Both the position numbers and the translations under genes were made by a program. The notes under the pieces were generated by a model. It made no database searches and was not told where the DNA came from. It worked only from the letters and a program-made list of their open reading frames with translations. 64,000 bases of DNA from Trichostrongylus colubriformis (Eukaryota > Nematoda > Chromadorea > Rhabditida > Trichostrongylidae), in assembly GCA_963978905.1 (NCBI GenBank), contig OZ022259.1:9548001-9612000 (forward strand), written 5' to 3'. Numbering within the stretch: position 1 is the first letter of the stretch; each line of letters starts with the position of its first letter. Positions 21,843-34,940 of the stretch are shown piece after piece.

Positions 21843-23720
21843 ATAACCTATAAATAAACAAGGAGTTTGGTGTGTGTACTATTGTCTGTCCGTTCGATTC
21901 TCCGTTTTACCAGTAAGACAAGTGGGGAGGTCAGGTCAAGTTCGGGTTGGGTGGGCATGGCCAAGATGATCAGAGCGGACATGGGCAAGCCTGACTCCGT
22001 CCGCAGTAGGCGGGGCGTTCGCTGCATTGTCTTCAGATCAACGCTAAAATTCTTTCATCTCAAACTTCCACGGGCAGCGGGAGAAGGTGAACCAAGATGA
22101 GATCGGAGTATATGTAGCAGTCAAGGGAAGCCCACCTTCAACGGGCGGAGCGTGCTGCAAGCGGCCGGTGCTTACTGCAACTGTTCATAACCCAGCTCCA
22201 GAGCAGTCTAGAGACTGAGGAAAAATCGCTGGAGATCAGCGAGATCTGAGCTGTTTCCAGTATATTTGAAGTGAGGGAAGACCCTCCCACAGTGGGCGGT
22301 GCAAGCAACCGAAATCGTGTTCACTCATGAAACATCATATTCTTCTCTAGAGCGGTCCAGGGACGGGGTGAAAACCAAAATGTGTAACAGCCGAAGTGGC
22401 AAAAATAATGCCAAATGATCACGTTAGGCGGAGCCTTCGCTACGATGTTGATTGAAAATATCAGTGTTTGTGCCGAAGGCTGGAAACGGCTTATGGACAG
22501 TTGAAATCCTATAACATCATGCACCACCGATTGATATTGATCGGAAATATCGGTTTTTGTGCAGAAGGTGTCTTTACTGCACACTACTTCACCAGACTAT
22601 GTCAGACTCCGCTCACTGTGGACACTATGGACGAGGCCTGCGTTAAAATGTTCCGTGTTCAGATGCAAAATTCTATAATTCTTTCCAAGGAGCCCATTAG
22701 TCGGGATAACATAACCTATATACAAACCAGTAGTTGTTGTGTCTGTTAAGTTGTCTGTCTGTCCCAAGCGAAATTCTATACTGCCTGAAAAACAAGCGGG
22801 GGAAGTCAGGTCATGTTAGGGTTGGATAGGTTTTGCTAAGAGATGGACAGGTAGCACATGGACCATGTCAGACTCCGTCCCCTGTGGGAGGGGCGTGCGT
22901 TACAATGTTCGGTGTCCAAATGCAAAATTCTATAATTCGTTCCAAGAGAGCCCAGGAGTCAGGATAAGGTGGGCCAAAATGAGTCAAGGGAGTTTGTGAC
23001 TGCTGAAGAGACCTACCGGCCCCTTCGCTGTAATTCGTTCCAAAAGAGCCAGGAGTAGCGATAAGGTAGGCCAAAATGAGTGAAGGGTGTATGTAGTAGA
23101 TGAAGAATACACGCCTTCAGTAGGCGGAGCACGCTCCACGTAGGTGGTGCTTAACGAGCGTTTATAAGTTGTCTCAGGTGCAGCCCAGAAACTGCGAAAA
23201 AAATCGATGGAGATTAGTGCTGTCTAGGCGGTGTTGCACATTATTGAGGTAGGTGGACCCGCCTACAATGGGCGGAACGTGCAATCACCAATATCGTGCT
23301 CACTCATAAGAAATATAACACCGCCCGGAGCGGTCTAAAGTGCCGTAGAGAGCGGAAGTAATTCGATGCTGCTAGAGTGACAAAAATAATGTCAACTGAT
23401 CACGGTAGACGGGCCGTCATCAGGATATTGGCTGAAAGTATCGGTTTTTGCGAAAGGCTGCAAACGTCTTATGGACCATAGACTCAGTGAGTACCGTCAT
23501 GAAAGATGAAATCCTGGAAAATCATCAGCAAGCCACACCAATAGGTGAAGCTGTTGCAGAACTTCAATGAAGTCCTATTGGTCGACATCGATCGAAATCA
23601 TAGATCTCTATGCAAAGAGCTGAACAGGTAATGGGATCTCATTGAATGATTACAGTCGCAGAGGTTGAAAACTGCAGCATCATGTGCTATAGGTCGTAAT
23701 TGTCGGTTTTCTTACAGAGG
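21843..23720 (+). repeat. Diverged remnants of the 16.6-18.8 kb repeat family
   Basis: Helitron-like openings lie at about 21845 and 22705. Single 117-bp-type units lie at 22455-22570 and 23425-23520. Repeated phrases such as CAAAATTCTATAATTC.TTCCAA and AGGATAAGGT.GGCCAAAATGAGT occur two or three times. No coding content. Confidence 0.65.
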
Positions 23721-23917
23721 GCCGGGCAATGAGATGGGCCACACCAGTGGATGGACATAATTGCAGAAGCTTACATTCTGTAGAGCTTATTGCATGTAGA
23801 TCGATACCTATTGCTATAATGGACCTTTGTAAAGAAGGCTGTAAATGGACTACCCCTCAGCACAAATGTAAAATCTATGTATTGATTTCCGCCAAACCAC
23901 ATTGCTGTGCAATTTCT

Positions 23918-24063
23918 TTTACATCATTTCGCCCACAGCCCGCTTCGCACCGGTGTCCCGTAACGCGATGTAGATCGCGAAGCTCACCTGTTTACATCAT
24001 TTCGCCCACAGCCCGCTTCGCACCGGTGCCCCGTAACGCGATGTAGATCGCGAAGCTCACCTG
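23918..24063. repeat. 73-bp direct tandem duplication
   Basis: 23918-23990 and 23991-24063 are identical except one base (GGTGTCCCG versus GGTGCCCCG). The unit contains CGCGATGTAGATCGCG, itself palindromic. The near identity suggests a recent event. Confidence 0.97.
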
Positions 24064-26186
24064 GTTGTCGAAAATGTGAGCTCAATGATCGCGCTCTTCA
24101 CTGTGGTAAAACCAAAACATCTATAATAGCAATAATTTTCACCAACCAATTCTTATGTCTACCTTCCACTTATGCATAGGCTTTCAAGCGAAAGACTGAA
24201 TAAACCGTGCATGGAACGTATCCAAATATCTCCAGGCTCAATAGGTTTTCGGCGTAAATACTTCGTGCTGGTGACTTGCTAACTTTTTGTATCCCCTTCT
24301 AAATAGCCTGAAACGGAGAAGTGCGTGTGGTCAGGGTTCGACCGTTTGGATACCACTGATGCGCCATTTAGAGTACCCACGCTCGCGAGCGTCGAGAAGG
24401 GCTGTAGTCGACTTTGCCCCGCGGACAGGTGGCCTGTTCTGCTGGAAAATTCCATTCTTGTCTATCGCTTGCATGAGATCACAACCATCGTCTGTGTTTT
24501 ATTTTGGATGTTTTTGGGACTAATCTTTGCAGGAGCTCTTTCCCAAATCATACTTCCCGAAAAGCAACGGAAAAGATTTCTCCACTATGAGGTCCGCAAT
24601 GTGGAGCTCATTAGTTTGAAATCAATTCGGCTATTGTGTACCTCTTTCCGTGGTTAAAAATTTTGCTAGACATATGACATGCTCGTTGCGATGAACCGAA
24701 CATTTCCAGCTTATCTTGCCATTAGCTTTCCTCAATACACCATGATAATATCCATACCATGATCAAGAGCTTACCATAGTGTGCCATTATTATCGTCGAA
24801 AATACTATTGCGACTACATCAATTGTAGTGCCTTACCTGAATTAAGTGCGAAAATTTACGCCAAAAAGCTTCTCGTCCACACGTATAGCCTACAGGTTGG
24901 CAGGACAACAGCCGGTTATCAGAGAAGTATGTAGCTGGCAGTTGCGTGACTTGAGTGACTTCAGGCAAATCCGAGGAACTAGTTGTGGCATAGTCCACTT
25001 TCGGCATGGCAACGTCTGACTGCACTTTCAAAGGATGTTAACATTAAACTCATGCTTTGAACAGTTCTTCCTCTCCCTTCCTATAGCTCACCCTGCATCC
25101 CAGCTTTGATTTTTCTGCGGCCTTGATACCTCGACGCGAGAAGCTTCGGGCGGTGTGCCCAGGTTAAACTAGCACTGACCTGCTGCTTTGCTTTGTGCTC
25201 GTCCTTATTCCAGAATAGTTCCTAAGCCGCCTGAATGTTGGCACGAAGTCAGCAGTAACAAAGGTGGATATTTCCTTGTGTTTCTCGGAAACAATTTACT
25301 TCGATTTGAAAAAAAGTTTTGATATGGCAAAAGTTTCGCGTCGCGGTCATGGCTGCCGGAAACTGTTAGCAGTTGGGGAAACTTACCAACTCAGCGAGTT
25401 GAAGAAGACAGCAGTGTGAGTGGCTACGAAACTTCGTTATGCTATCCCTAACTCCAGAAGATCTGCAAGACATTATAATGGAGATGAACGGATACCCACT
25501 GTTAATCGTGAAAAGGTGCTCAACTGGCAGCGTAGTATGAACTTGCTGGCCAGATTTATAATGTCTGCCCCAGATTTTCTACGCAAAGCCACAATCTGAG
25601 TTGTACCGGCCAGTACTACTGTGGCGACTACTGTTTTTGCCAAACATCTCCGGGGCCAGAAGTGCTTTCATCGTTCTCGGAAAGCAGTTAATCTCGGTCT
25701 TCCATCATGCGCACGTATACGAGCCTGCTGCAAAAATAGGTCGGGAAATAAGAAGGAGCTGAGCTCTTTAGTTTCGCCGCATTCTACGTGTTCTCTTATC
25801 ACAGGGTGTTCCGAATACGTTTTAATCAGGGCTCTGAGCGTTACATAGGAAGTATGAGGCTTGATTCTCTAGCTGAACTATAATTGTGTATCCATGGGTT
25901 TCTTAAATTGTAGCTTGTCATCTTCAAGAAACTTCTATATAGTCAAAGGGCACTGAGCACTTACCTAGGAAAGAACACTCAAACGTGTCACAAAACTTAC
26001 CCACCAACTTAGTAAATTTCTTTCATCCTTTTCTGCTTCAGCAGTCTATAAAATCCCTAATATACTAGGCGTTTTTCAACTTTCCAAGTAGTTGACCGTT
26101 AACTTGTCGTCGACCATTCTCGTAGTTGTTATTGTGTAATTAGTAAAACTTTGTTGCAGATAATCGTTGGCTTACGAACTGACATA
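24064..26186. other. Upstream of the duplicated gene, no gene seen
   Basis: A frame at 24325-24657 encodes a hydrophobic stretch (VCVLFWMFLGLIFAGALSQI) but has no splice context or recognisable family, so it is not called. The region presumably includes the promoter of the gene starting at 26187. A GTTGCAG acceptor 28 bases before that ATG could serve trans-splicing. Confidence 0.35.
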
Positions 26187-29100
26187 ATGACTCAAGAAAA
26201 TGGTGATGTGAAGCTAGAGAAGGCTGCAGATCAGGAAAAGGTATATGCTTCTGAGGATTCCCTCGCCTTCGAAAGGTTTCCCTTGGATATTTGTCCAACT
26301 GTATATAAAAACTCGCTCGTGAGTTTATTGAGCTAGCACTTTATGGACGGCTCTCAGGTCGAAGTGGTGATTAGCAATGAGACAACAACCATCCTAATTG
26401 TTATTCGAAATCTGCTTTCAAAATCTGTCAAACGTTATCTGATTAGAGTTACAGAATTTTTCCAAATGCCTCGGTTCCACATGTATAAGCGTGCACCTCA
26501 CCATCATCGCAAGTAAAGGCAACAGAGGGCCGGCCGGCAGTAGCATAGCACAGAGGTAGATGGGGCGATTGATGTGCATAAAACCATAGATGAAACAGCA
26601 CATGATAGTTTTTGTGGGGAACGAGCCCATTGGGATCCTGACGACGTCTTGTTTCCTCGATGCCTCATTCTATTGTAAATCACACATCTCCTCATTGGAC
26701 CCTGCTTCCCTCCACGCTTGATTCTTTTCCCTAAACCAAAATTGTCGCCCCGCCGCCCTTAAGCTGGCTCTACACTATTTACACACTGTAGTAAGTGATT
26801 TCCTAGAATCTACTTTTCCAGATCAAGCCAGAAACACCGGATGGAAACGATGACGAGGTATTACTTGATGAATGTGACGAAGGTGAAAAGACTTCTGAGT
26901 CAGCTGCCAAACCGGACACCGTCGAGAGCGACAAATCTGCCGGGAAGGCCCAACCAGCCCGCAAAAAGAAGGAACGATTATTCAGGGTGCTTCTTTCGAG
27001 TTTATCCGGCCTCGGTTCTTCGTCTTATTATTTATTTCCAGCGAAAAGTAATTCGTGTGCCAAAGGAGGTGTTCGATTATATGACAAGAACGGAAGAGGA
27101 CGGGACCGTGAGGATCAATGTAACTCAGTTTTCTCTCTTCTTCACGAACGAAATTCTGAAGAAATTTGTCCCGGTGAGTTTAATAACTGCAAATATCACA
27201 AAACGTAGTACTCAGCCTCTCTCGTTCTTTGCGAGTATTTTCGAATCTGATTCCTCCACTTGGTCTTATGCTGTGAGGCTTTAGGTGCAAGCAGATGTTT
27301 GGGACACAACAGATACTGTTCCACTCATGGATGTGAGCGTCCCACCAACGGCAAAGGAGAATCCATCTTTGATTGTAGAGTAAGTCTGTTTTTACAGTGT
27401 ATGTTCTTTGCCAATGTCACCATGGCTGCTATTTCTTTGCAGCAATTTTTCCAATGAACCTGCTGAGCGTGCTGCGCAAGAAAAGAGGTTGCAAACTATG
27501 ATTGAGGTTAGTGTTTTTTGTGTATTGAATGAATATTTTCTCCACTCGGAAGATGCATAATTTTTAGAATCGGAAAAAATTCGCAGAACAGCAGAAGCAG
27601 CGGGAAGCTAACGGTGATAAATCAACAAACAAGTTAGTTTCTTTTCAAGCTCATATATCCCGTTCTGCTTTTATTTGGTTTCAGTCACAGATTCTAGGTA
27701 TGACCCCTATGTAGAAAAGCTTGACTTGACTCTCTCATTTCACAATTTTTTTTTTGAAGCATAACTAATGCGACTCGATATCATAGTACTTAGGTGGATA
27801 TTCCACATCTCAATGTGAGGCAGTACTTCTTCACCTGCAAAGTGTGTAGAGCATTCTTCTTCACGTTTCTGTGATTTCAAGAATTGGCATGTGGCTTTTC
27901 TCATATATTTTTTCCTCAGATATGTATGCCATAGGATGAGTAGGAGCAGTGTTGAGGAACTACTTCCGAGTGGAAGAGTTTGTTTTCCATCGTATTATAT
28001 ATGTTTTCAGTGGTTAGAAAGGTCAAATCGTAAGCGCACGCTTACGAAAGTGTCTACATATAGAGTGCATCAGATAATTCGTCATAATGTGAGTAGCGGT
28101 GTATACACAAACCGTTATTCACATGGAAGATCTACTATAAGACATGAACGAAGGGAGGTCATACGGTGAGAACGCGATCGGCAGGCTTCACTGCTGCATG
28201 TCAGGTGATCCTCCACAAGGAGTCTTGCGATGAGATTCGCGATCATTGTCCGTCGCTGATGCCAAATACCTCTTCGATAATTTCCGCCGTTTACTGATAG
28301 GGTTCGGGTCGTGAAATTTGAAGAAAGATGGTAGGTCATGCTTCCATTAGGGCTAGGAGGGCTGTGGCATCTGTGCGTGTCTCAGTGAATCATTCCTTGC
28401 CATATCAACTCCAAGGATTGTTTATTACACCACCCCTCTCTTTTTTTCTCCTTTTATGAAGAAGAAAAGCTTTTATGGGTAGGTATTGGTATAGGAATAT
28501 ATCTACGCTTTTCGCAGCGTTCCTGTTATACTGCTGATGGCTTTTCTGTATGACCCTCCTATACGTGCCTCACTCAAGGAGTCGGGATTTCCCTTATCCT
28601 TGTAAAACTGTAGATCCTTATACATGTTGATCATTTTGATAAGCGTAGGCAGGAGTGGCAGAAATTCGCTGTTGCAAACAGGTGAGAGCTTTGAGATCAG
28701 GTTCCATAATCGTAGCAAATATGTGTAAGAGAGTTGTCTCCTGGTAGGCATGGCATGTAATTTGAAGTAAACATCCGATCTTTGTGGAGACTTCTTCGAG
28801 AGAAGTTCACTTTCGTGTGAGGCATGTGGATTCCCAAGCTAGTAAATTTTCAATAATTTGTCTAGCTTGCCGCAAATTGGAGCTGCAATATATATATACA
28901 AGCAGCTTAAAATTGCATGCTTCCCATAGAGAGGCCTCTATCGTAATTCTTCCCTTTTGACACCACCAACACGCACACGATGTTTGCCAACGCACTTCAC
29001 GATTTCACAGGGTCTGCTCACATGATCTTGTTAAGGAGGTTGTTTTTCCCGGACATATGAGCTTGTTGAGCGAATTCGTAAGTTTGATCAGCCAGTTGTC

Positions 29101-32100
29101 CATCTCAAATACATATAAGAGCAACATATTAATGTCGTGTCCAATACCTACATAGTTGTGAAGCAATATTATTACGTTATGTAAGAGAGGATCTCTTTTG
29201 AAGTGGCTCTGACTTTGAGGATGTCGTGAGCGGTCGTGAAGGGAATCAGAACTGGATAGACATATTCTCCTCTTATAGACTGGTGAATTTTGAAACTGTG
29301 GCGAACCTTGTGTTGAAAGTGCGGTTTGTGGGGTTCGATCGCTCTCTTATTTGGTTGTGTTTTGGTCGTTCTGTTTCCAACGGCCGAGCAGATGTGGAGG
29401 ACAGGCAAGAATCACGACGACTGACTGTTCTTGCCGTTTGCATCACACTGTCTATTTTCATATAGCTCGATCGGCCACAATAAACTAGTGGTATTTTCGT
29501 CGGAGAGCGTATAATATGTACCAGTTGGCTGGCGCACACTACCGTGCGCGTAACACCATGGGCGTAAGTAGGTTGATCGGAAATGCTTCTTCCCCATGAA
29601 CCGAAAGTACCCATAACCCATCACTCGAACGGTTCAGAAATGGGGAATTCGCAAAAACGGAAAAGGGAAACAAAATTCCTCCCGTCAATCTTGTCCTTAT
29701 ACCACTTTAGGAATTGAGAGTCCCAGCTTTGCGGCGACGCGAGATGTCAATTTCTCGCCATTCACCTTAGGAGGCTCCATATCAGCCCTTATCAGTTGCT
29801 ATCACTTCCGTTCCCTCACCGCTGATGTTCCCTTACCACCCCTTATATCACTTTACAAATCCAGAGTCCCAGCTTTGCTGCGGCGCGAGATATCAGTTTC
29901 CCGCCATTCACCTTTGGAGGCTCAATATCAGCCCTTATCAGTTGCTATCACTTCCGTTCCCTCACCGCTGATGCTACCTTACCACCCCTCATATCGCTTT
30001 AAAAATTCAGAGTCCCAGCTTTGCTGCGACGTGAGATATGAATTTCGTGACAGACGTACAAAGGGACGGAGGGACGGACAGACAGACGAAGCGTTTTATA
30101 TATAGTAGGGATATTAGATCCGTTCCCTCCTCTTCGCTAAATATGTTTGCTATCCATAAAGTTCAAAGTCGAAGCAGGCTTCTGCTTACTTTGCCTCATT
30201 TCCAAAGTTACCATTGGGAAGAACCACACCCTCTGAGATCACGTATGTTTGTCCATCTGTCACTCCTATTTTACGGCAGTGTTGCTAAAACCGGGTACAG
30301 CTATCGCAGTCGTCAATCAGTAAAAGCGGTGTTGCTTCCTGATTGACAGCGGTGGTCTGTATGTGTGGCATTTTCAGAAAGCGTTCTGCAGAGCTCAGTG
30401 CTCCTTCATCAGCACCCGAAAGCGGCTCAGCCGCTAAGCAGCCTAGGTTGGATGAGAAGAATTCCGCACAAGCGAAAGTTGGAAAAAGTAAGTTCCGTGT
30501 CTACAGTTTTCACTGGTGTGAAACGTGACTACCATCCTGTATGTGGAATGGGGTGCATTGCATTTGGATCTTTCTGTAACTTCTCAATGAGAAGCTGTAA
30601 AGATCTAAACTGATGCTGTCTATTGTTTCGTAAGTTGATTATAACTTCTGGCTTCATCTTCTTATCCTGGAGAAGGATTCGACCAACGTGTGCTACGGAA
30701 TGTCCCGTTAGTGCACGGTGCTAGCTCCATTCAACATTATCTTGAGGTGAAACTCGCTAGCTGGTGGCAACTTATACAGTTGAACACCGCTTTCTTTAGT
30801 ACCGGAGACCTTGTGCTGTCTTTTCCCCTTTATCACACTTTCATTCAGTAAGGAAATATGGGCTGAAGTTATCTTTAGTCTATGCAGTATCCTAAAGCGC
30901 TCTTGCATCGCGATTTCTTTCAGTCGAAGCTTGCTGTGAGCAGCTCGAGCAGTTTTGTTCTGGATCACTCTTGAAATGTGTGCATGATACAGATGTAACG
31001 AGTGGTTTTTCAGCGTCCCCAAAGAAAACTGGGGCACAGACTGGTCAAAAGGCTTCTGCAAAAGGAACCTCTTCCAAATCTGCATCCAAAGGTGGATCCA
31101 TCCGAAACCTGATGTCTAAGAAGCTGTCACCACCACCACCTTATCGTGGATCGGGAGGATCTCCCTTCATTGCTCCACAAATGGGTCACAGAGAATGGGT
31201 AGGCGGACCGCCACCGTTCCAAGGCTACCCGCGAGACAACGTGTATGGGGAGCAGGTAGTAATAGTCAAGTTTATAAGACTTTTATTTGAATATTTTAAG
31301 CTAGTTTTATTCTGTTCCTGGTTCAGATGCGCTACGGCGAACCATATCCATTCAATGATCGCAGAGCAGGCGGTGAAGTATCACCATGGGCGAGGCCTCC
31401 AGCTCAAGCAAAGTATGTCGTTATCATGATATACGCATCCTGAATTGAATCTCTTCTTTTAGTGAGATGTATCAGTTGGAATCGGTTATGCGAAGAGCCG
31501 CACAAGAGAATGCGTCGTCGTTCGAAGCAGTAAGACAGGTGGAGAAGATGGGGCTAGGTTCAGTTGTAGGAGCAATACTTAACGCTGTAGATCCCAGGGT
31601 AGGTGTTTGATTGAGCCGCAGAGTCTGTCCTATTGAAGTTATTTTGAGGTCTTCAGTTGTGTCTGATCTTCATGAATTGAGCTGTGTAGCGTAAGCCGTG
31701 TACGTTTTCAGAAGCCAGGCTATCCGCCAAATGACGGCCCGTCACGTGGAATTCCATCGCTGCTTGATGATTCTTATAAGAGGTGAGCCAAATCATGATC
31801 AAATCAACATCATCTCCAAATCTCTTTCATATTGCACAGAGATACACGCAACTCTATATAAAAATCCTATTCGCGGTCGTAATGGCTACTAGAAACGTGA
31901 CTGTAATCCATATGATGTTGGTTCCCCTTGTAAACTCGTTGACTTGGTCATCATCAGTTACTGGGTTGTCTGGGATTTGATTGCAGTTTGTGATTGTAAC
32001 TGCAATCTGATGAGTGATCTGTAAGCACATCTAATATTTAGGAAAACCCCTAGGACGTGTTCTTGTATTTTCTTTTTCTGAGCATGAAAAACTATTACTT

Positions 32101-33151
32101 CGTGATTGAAGTCTTGATGTGGCTTGCAAGTTAATGATACAGTGCATCATTACTATTTGTATTAAGGGACCCTCGCATGGGTGGTGGTTTCGATTACAAT
32201 TCTGCTGCGATGCGGGACATTAGCAGATATGTCGAACCGCTTGATGGCTTCAATGACAGGTAATAAGAGAACATCACTAAGTCGTTCTCTTTGTCAAATG
32301 ACTGCCTATGTAATACCGTATAGCAACTCCTGCTAGTATAAATCTGATAATTTCTTTGATTTTTTAGGTCCCGCTCCTCGCAGCCTCGTGTTGATCGAAT
32401 AACGTATCCAACAATGGGCAGAGGTGGTGCAGTCGGTCCTGGTGCAAGTGGAGCCGCTCCTCTGGTATGTTTTCCTTTCATAGTCAAATCAATTTTTTGA
32501 AATTCCTTTCGGAGTTTTTAAAAAAAGGGAAGTTTGGTTTTGGAATCAAAGTCTTTCGTGGAACAAAAACTCTTAGATGTCTCCATTGAACATTGGCTTT
32601 TCTGAATATATATGATGAAAACCTACTATTATTAAACCGTTGCAGTTCGGGCAGTCATATCCGGCTTTCGCTAACCAGCCATTCGGAGGATCCATGGACT
32701 ACCAAGGGGGAAGGTGAGTCATGAGTTATTGCTAGCTTTGCTGGCATTCACTGCTATTCTTTCTGAGGTTGTGTTGAATATATATGTTAATTTACTACGT
32801 GTCTTACATTTGTTCCAGCTCGCTTTTATTGTGACATATCGCGATATGAAAATCTGCAATTTGTATTAAGTAGAGATACGTGCAAATTACCTTATTGGGA
32901 TTCCTGTATGGGGGTCCGGAGCTACTTTTGCTACCACTCCGCAAAAATAGCCATCCTTTCATTTTCAAAACGGTGGTTCGTGTGTAGCCTCTCTGAACCG
33001 CCATGTCATTTTCTAGCAGTTATGCGATTCTTTTTTATTTTCGTATTTTCCATTTTTGATGAATGAATACAAGAAGTATTTCGATCACGAACCAGTCCTT
33101 GACTAGTTATTTTCTAGGGGCCGCAGTCCGATGAGAAGATCATACAGATAA
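26187..33151 (+). CDS. Tandem paralogue 1, unrecognised nuclear-type protein
   Basis: Fifteen exons join without stops to 503 aa: 26187-26240, 26822-26986, 27042-27173, 27285-27379, 27443-27506, 27568-27632, 30378-30487, 31014-31255, 31327-31412, 31463-31598, 31712-31782, 32167-32259, 32368-32464, 32646-32713, 33118-33151. The N-terminus is acidic (GNDDEVLLDECDEGEK), followed by a basic stretch (ARKKKERLF). The best conserved block against its paralogue is about residues 74-191: RVPKEVFDYM, EEDGTVR, TQFSLF, MDVSVPPTAKENP and NFSNEP, then a charged helix (AAQEKRLQTMIENRKKFAEQ). A Ser/Lys-rich linker and Arg/Gly/Pro/Tyr-rich C-terminus follow (YGEPYPF, RQVEKMG.GSVVGA, DISRYVEP), ending GRSPMRRSYR. 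No family was recognised; the composition suggests a nuclear or RNA-associated protein (inference). The 2.7-kb sixth intron holds Helitron-like repeats. AATAAA lies at about 33461. Confidence 0.82.
29700..30112 (-). mobile_element. Helitron-like repeat in intron of paralogue 1
   Basis: On the minus strand it opens TCCCTACTATATATAAAACG, then a GTCTGTCTGTCCGTCCCTCC tract. It continues as tandem units of 141-146 bp keyed by CCAGCTTTGC (about 29727, 29868, 30014) and TTATCAGTTGCTATCACTTC. The match with 14395-14992 is clear. The terminal motif fits non-autonomous Helitrons; the far end was not located. Confidence 0.55.
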
Positions 33152-34735
33152 ATGATCTCCAGAGACAAATTCCACGGTTTTGTCTGTTGTCTGGATTAAT
33201 ATTTACGTTTATTTCCTCCAGTTCATAGCTCCTTAATTTGTGCGTTTCTCCTCAGCATGTGCGTGTGTTGGTGCGTTCACCTCTGAATTACTTAACTGTT
33301 TCGTCAGCTTATTATGATCTATTCTGCACTCAGAGTGTTTTGTAACGTTGCATTAAGTTATCGTCGATACTTTTTTCGCTGACTGTCAGTGGAATTGGTT
33401 ATTGACTATTTATTTATTGTTCATGAAACGTAGTTAAAGGCAGCAGTTTTTTGATATAAAATAAACTTGTGGAGCGAACTTCTTCTGTGTGTCATAGAGC
33501 AATTAAGAATGAGCGAGATAGAAAACGTCAGAAATTGGAGGAAAGTCCTCATGAACCATCCAACCGCTTGCAAATGACAGCGAACTTGAATAGTCACCAA
33601 TATGAACGCCGTGTCCATGGAATGCATTGAATAGAAAAGTTCTCTCTAAGTAACGTGTGAAGTATACGGACTTAGAGCTGAACGAACCACACAGTGACAA
33701 CCCTTCAGGCACGTTTTCCTTTAGCGTCCGCTATGACGGTACACTTAATGAATTAGCGACAAAAAGGGAGCGACTTTTAGAGAGCCCATAAGCAAGTAAG
33801 TAGCAACGGCCTTGCTGATGGCGAAGTGCCTCGTCAATGAGGTGTCACAGGCAAACTTTGACCCATCGTAACTCACTTCAGAATGCCAGGTAGCAATTTT
33901 TTTTCACAGTTATAATCAGCGTTCGAAGCTCTATCGATCCTCCCGGGTCTCATTTCAAAGTTCCATGGGAAGTAAAAAAAACCTTCCCTTGTTGGACGCG
34001 ACATCTTCTGCAAGCTCCAGTACTTGGTTAATCGAGGTCGCGTTGCTCTTTTTCTAAAATCTTTCGAAAGCACATTTCTTTAAAATGAAGTTTTTCCCTT
34101 TAAACTTCTGCTCAGCGTTTTATGAACCACCTGAAAGATTTTTTTGCTCAATCAAAAACAGGCTTCTAGTCTTTTCTGGCTGCGATTCAGGTTGAATTTT
34201 AATACCGTGCAATAGGAGTCCGAGTAATGGTTCCTCAAACATATTTTTTCATCGGATGTTTGAGGAATCCGGTTAGTGATATTTCTCTGTTCCTACTCAC
34301 CACCTGCTCCCAGCATTTCACCATCCTTTAGCGGTCCGGTTGAAAAAGTTTTTTTTTCCGTAGATTCGACGAAATTATCGAAAAACACCAAGTTGCGGCG
34401 GAAAAACTGAACCTGAAAAAGAACGTCGTGACTTCTGGATCAAACAATTGGTGAAAACCGCAGGAGAGCTCGAAGCTAAGTACAAGACATATGGTTGGTT
34501 GATTTTTCCGGAGTGAAAGTGCCGGTTTGGTCAATCTCAGATCTACCCCTTTGCCGCCTGGAAATCGCCCCCACTATGACCAACAGAGAAATTAAGCATG
34601 TCGAGAGCAAAAAAATCTCTTTCGAGTGATATATGAATTGCTGCATAAATTTGTAACTTTATAGGAAAAACTTTTGTTTGAGAAAAAAGCGACGTTACTT
34701 ATGGAATGACCCAATAGTTTTTGGATCTATCTATA
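33152..34735. other. 3' flank of paralogue 1, no gene seen
   Basis: Holds the presumed 3' UTR and polyadenylation signal of the upstream gene (AATAAA near 33461). Short frames on the minus strand have no splice context. Confidence 0.4.
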
Positions 34736-34940
34736 CAGTGCGTTTCATAATTATAAGGTCACCCCTGAATTTCAGGTTTTCTCGACAACACTCCATTGAG
34801 GAATCTTTTCAGTGTCATAGACGGATTCCTCACCTGAAATAACCCCCGTGTCCGATTTTTGGTAGCAGTCTTGTTTACCTCATCTTTTTAGGAGTATTTT
34901 TTGTTTTTTGCACCGTTCCGTAATTATAAGGTCACCCTGA

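Noticed and set aside
24325..24657. 110-codon frame with a membrane-like segment
   Set aside because: A hydrophobic run alone is weak evidence; no splice borders, no homology recognised.
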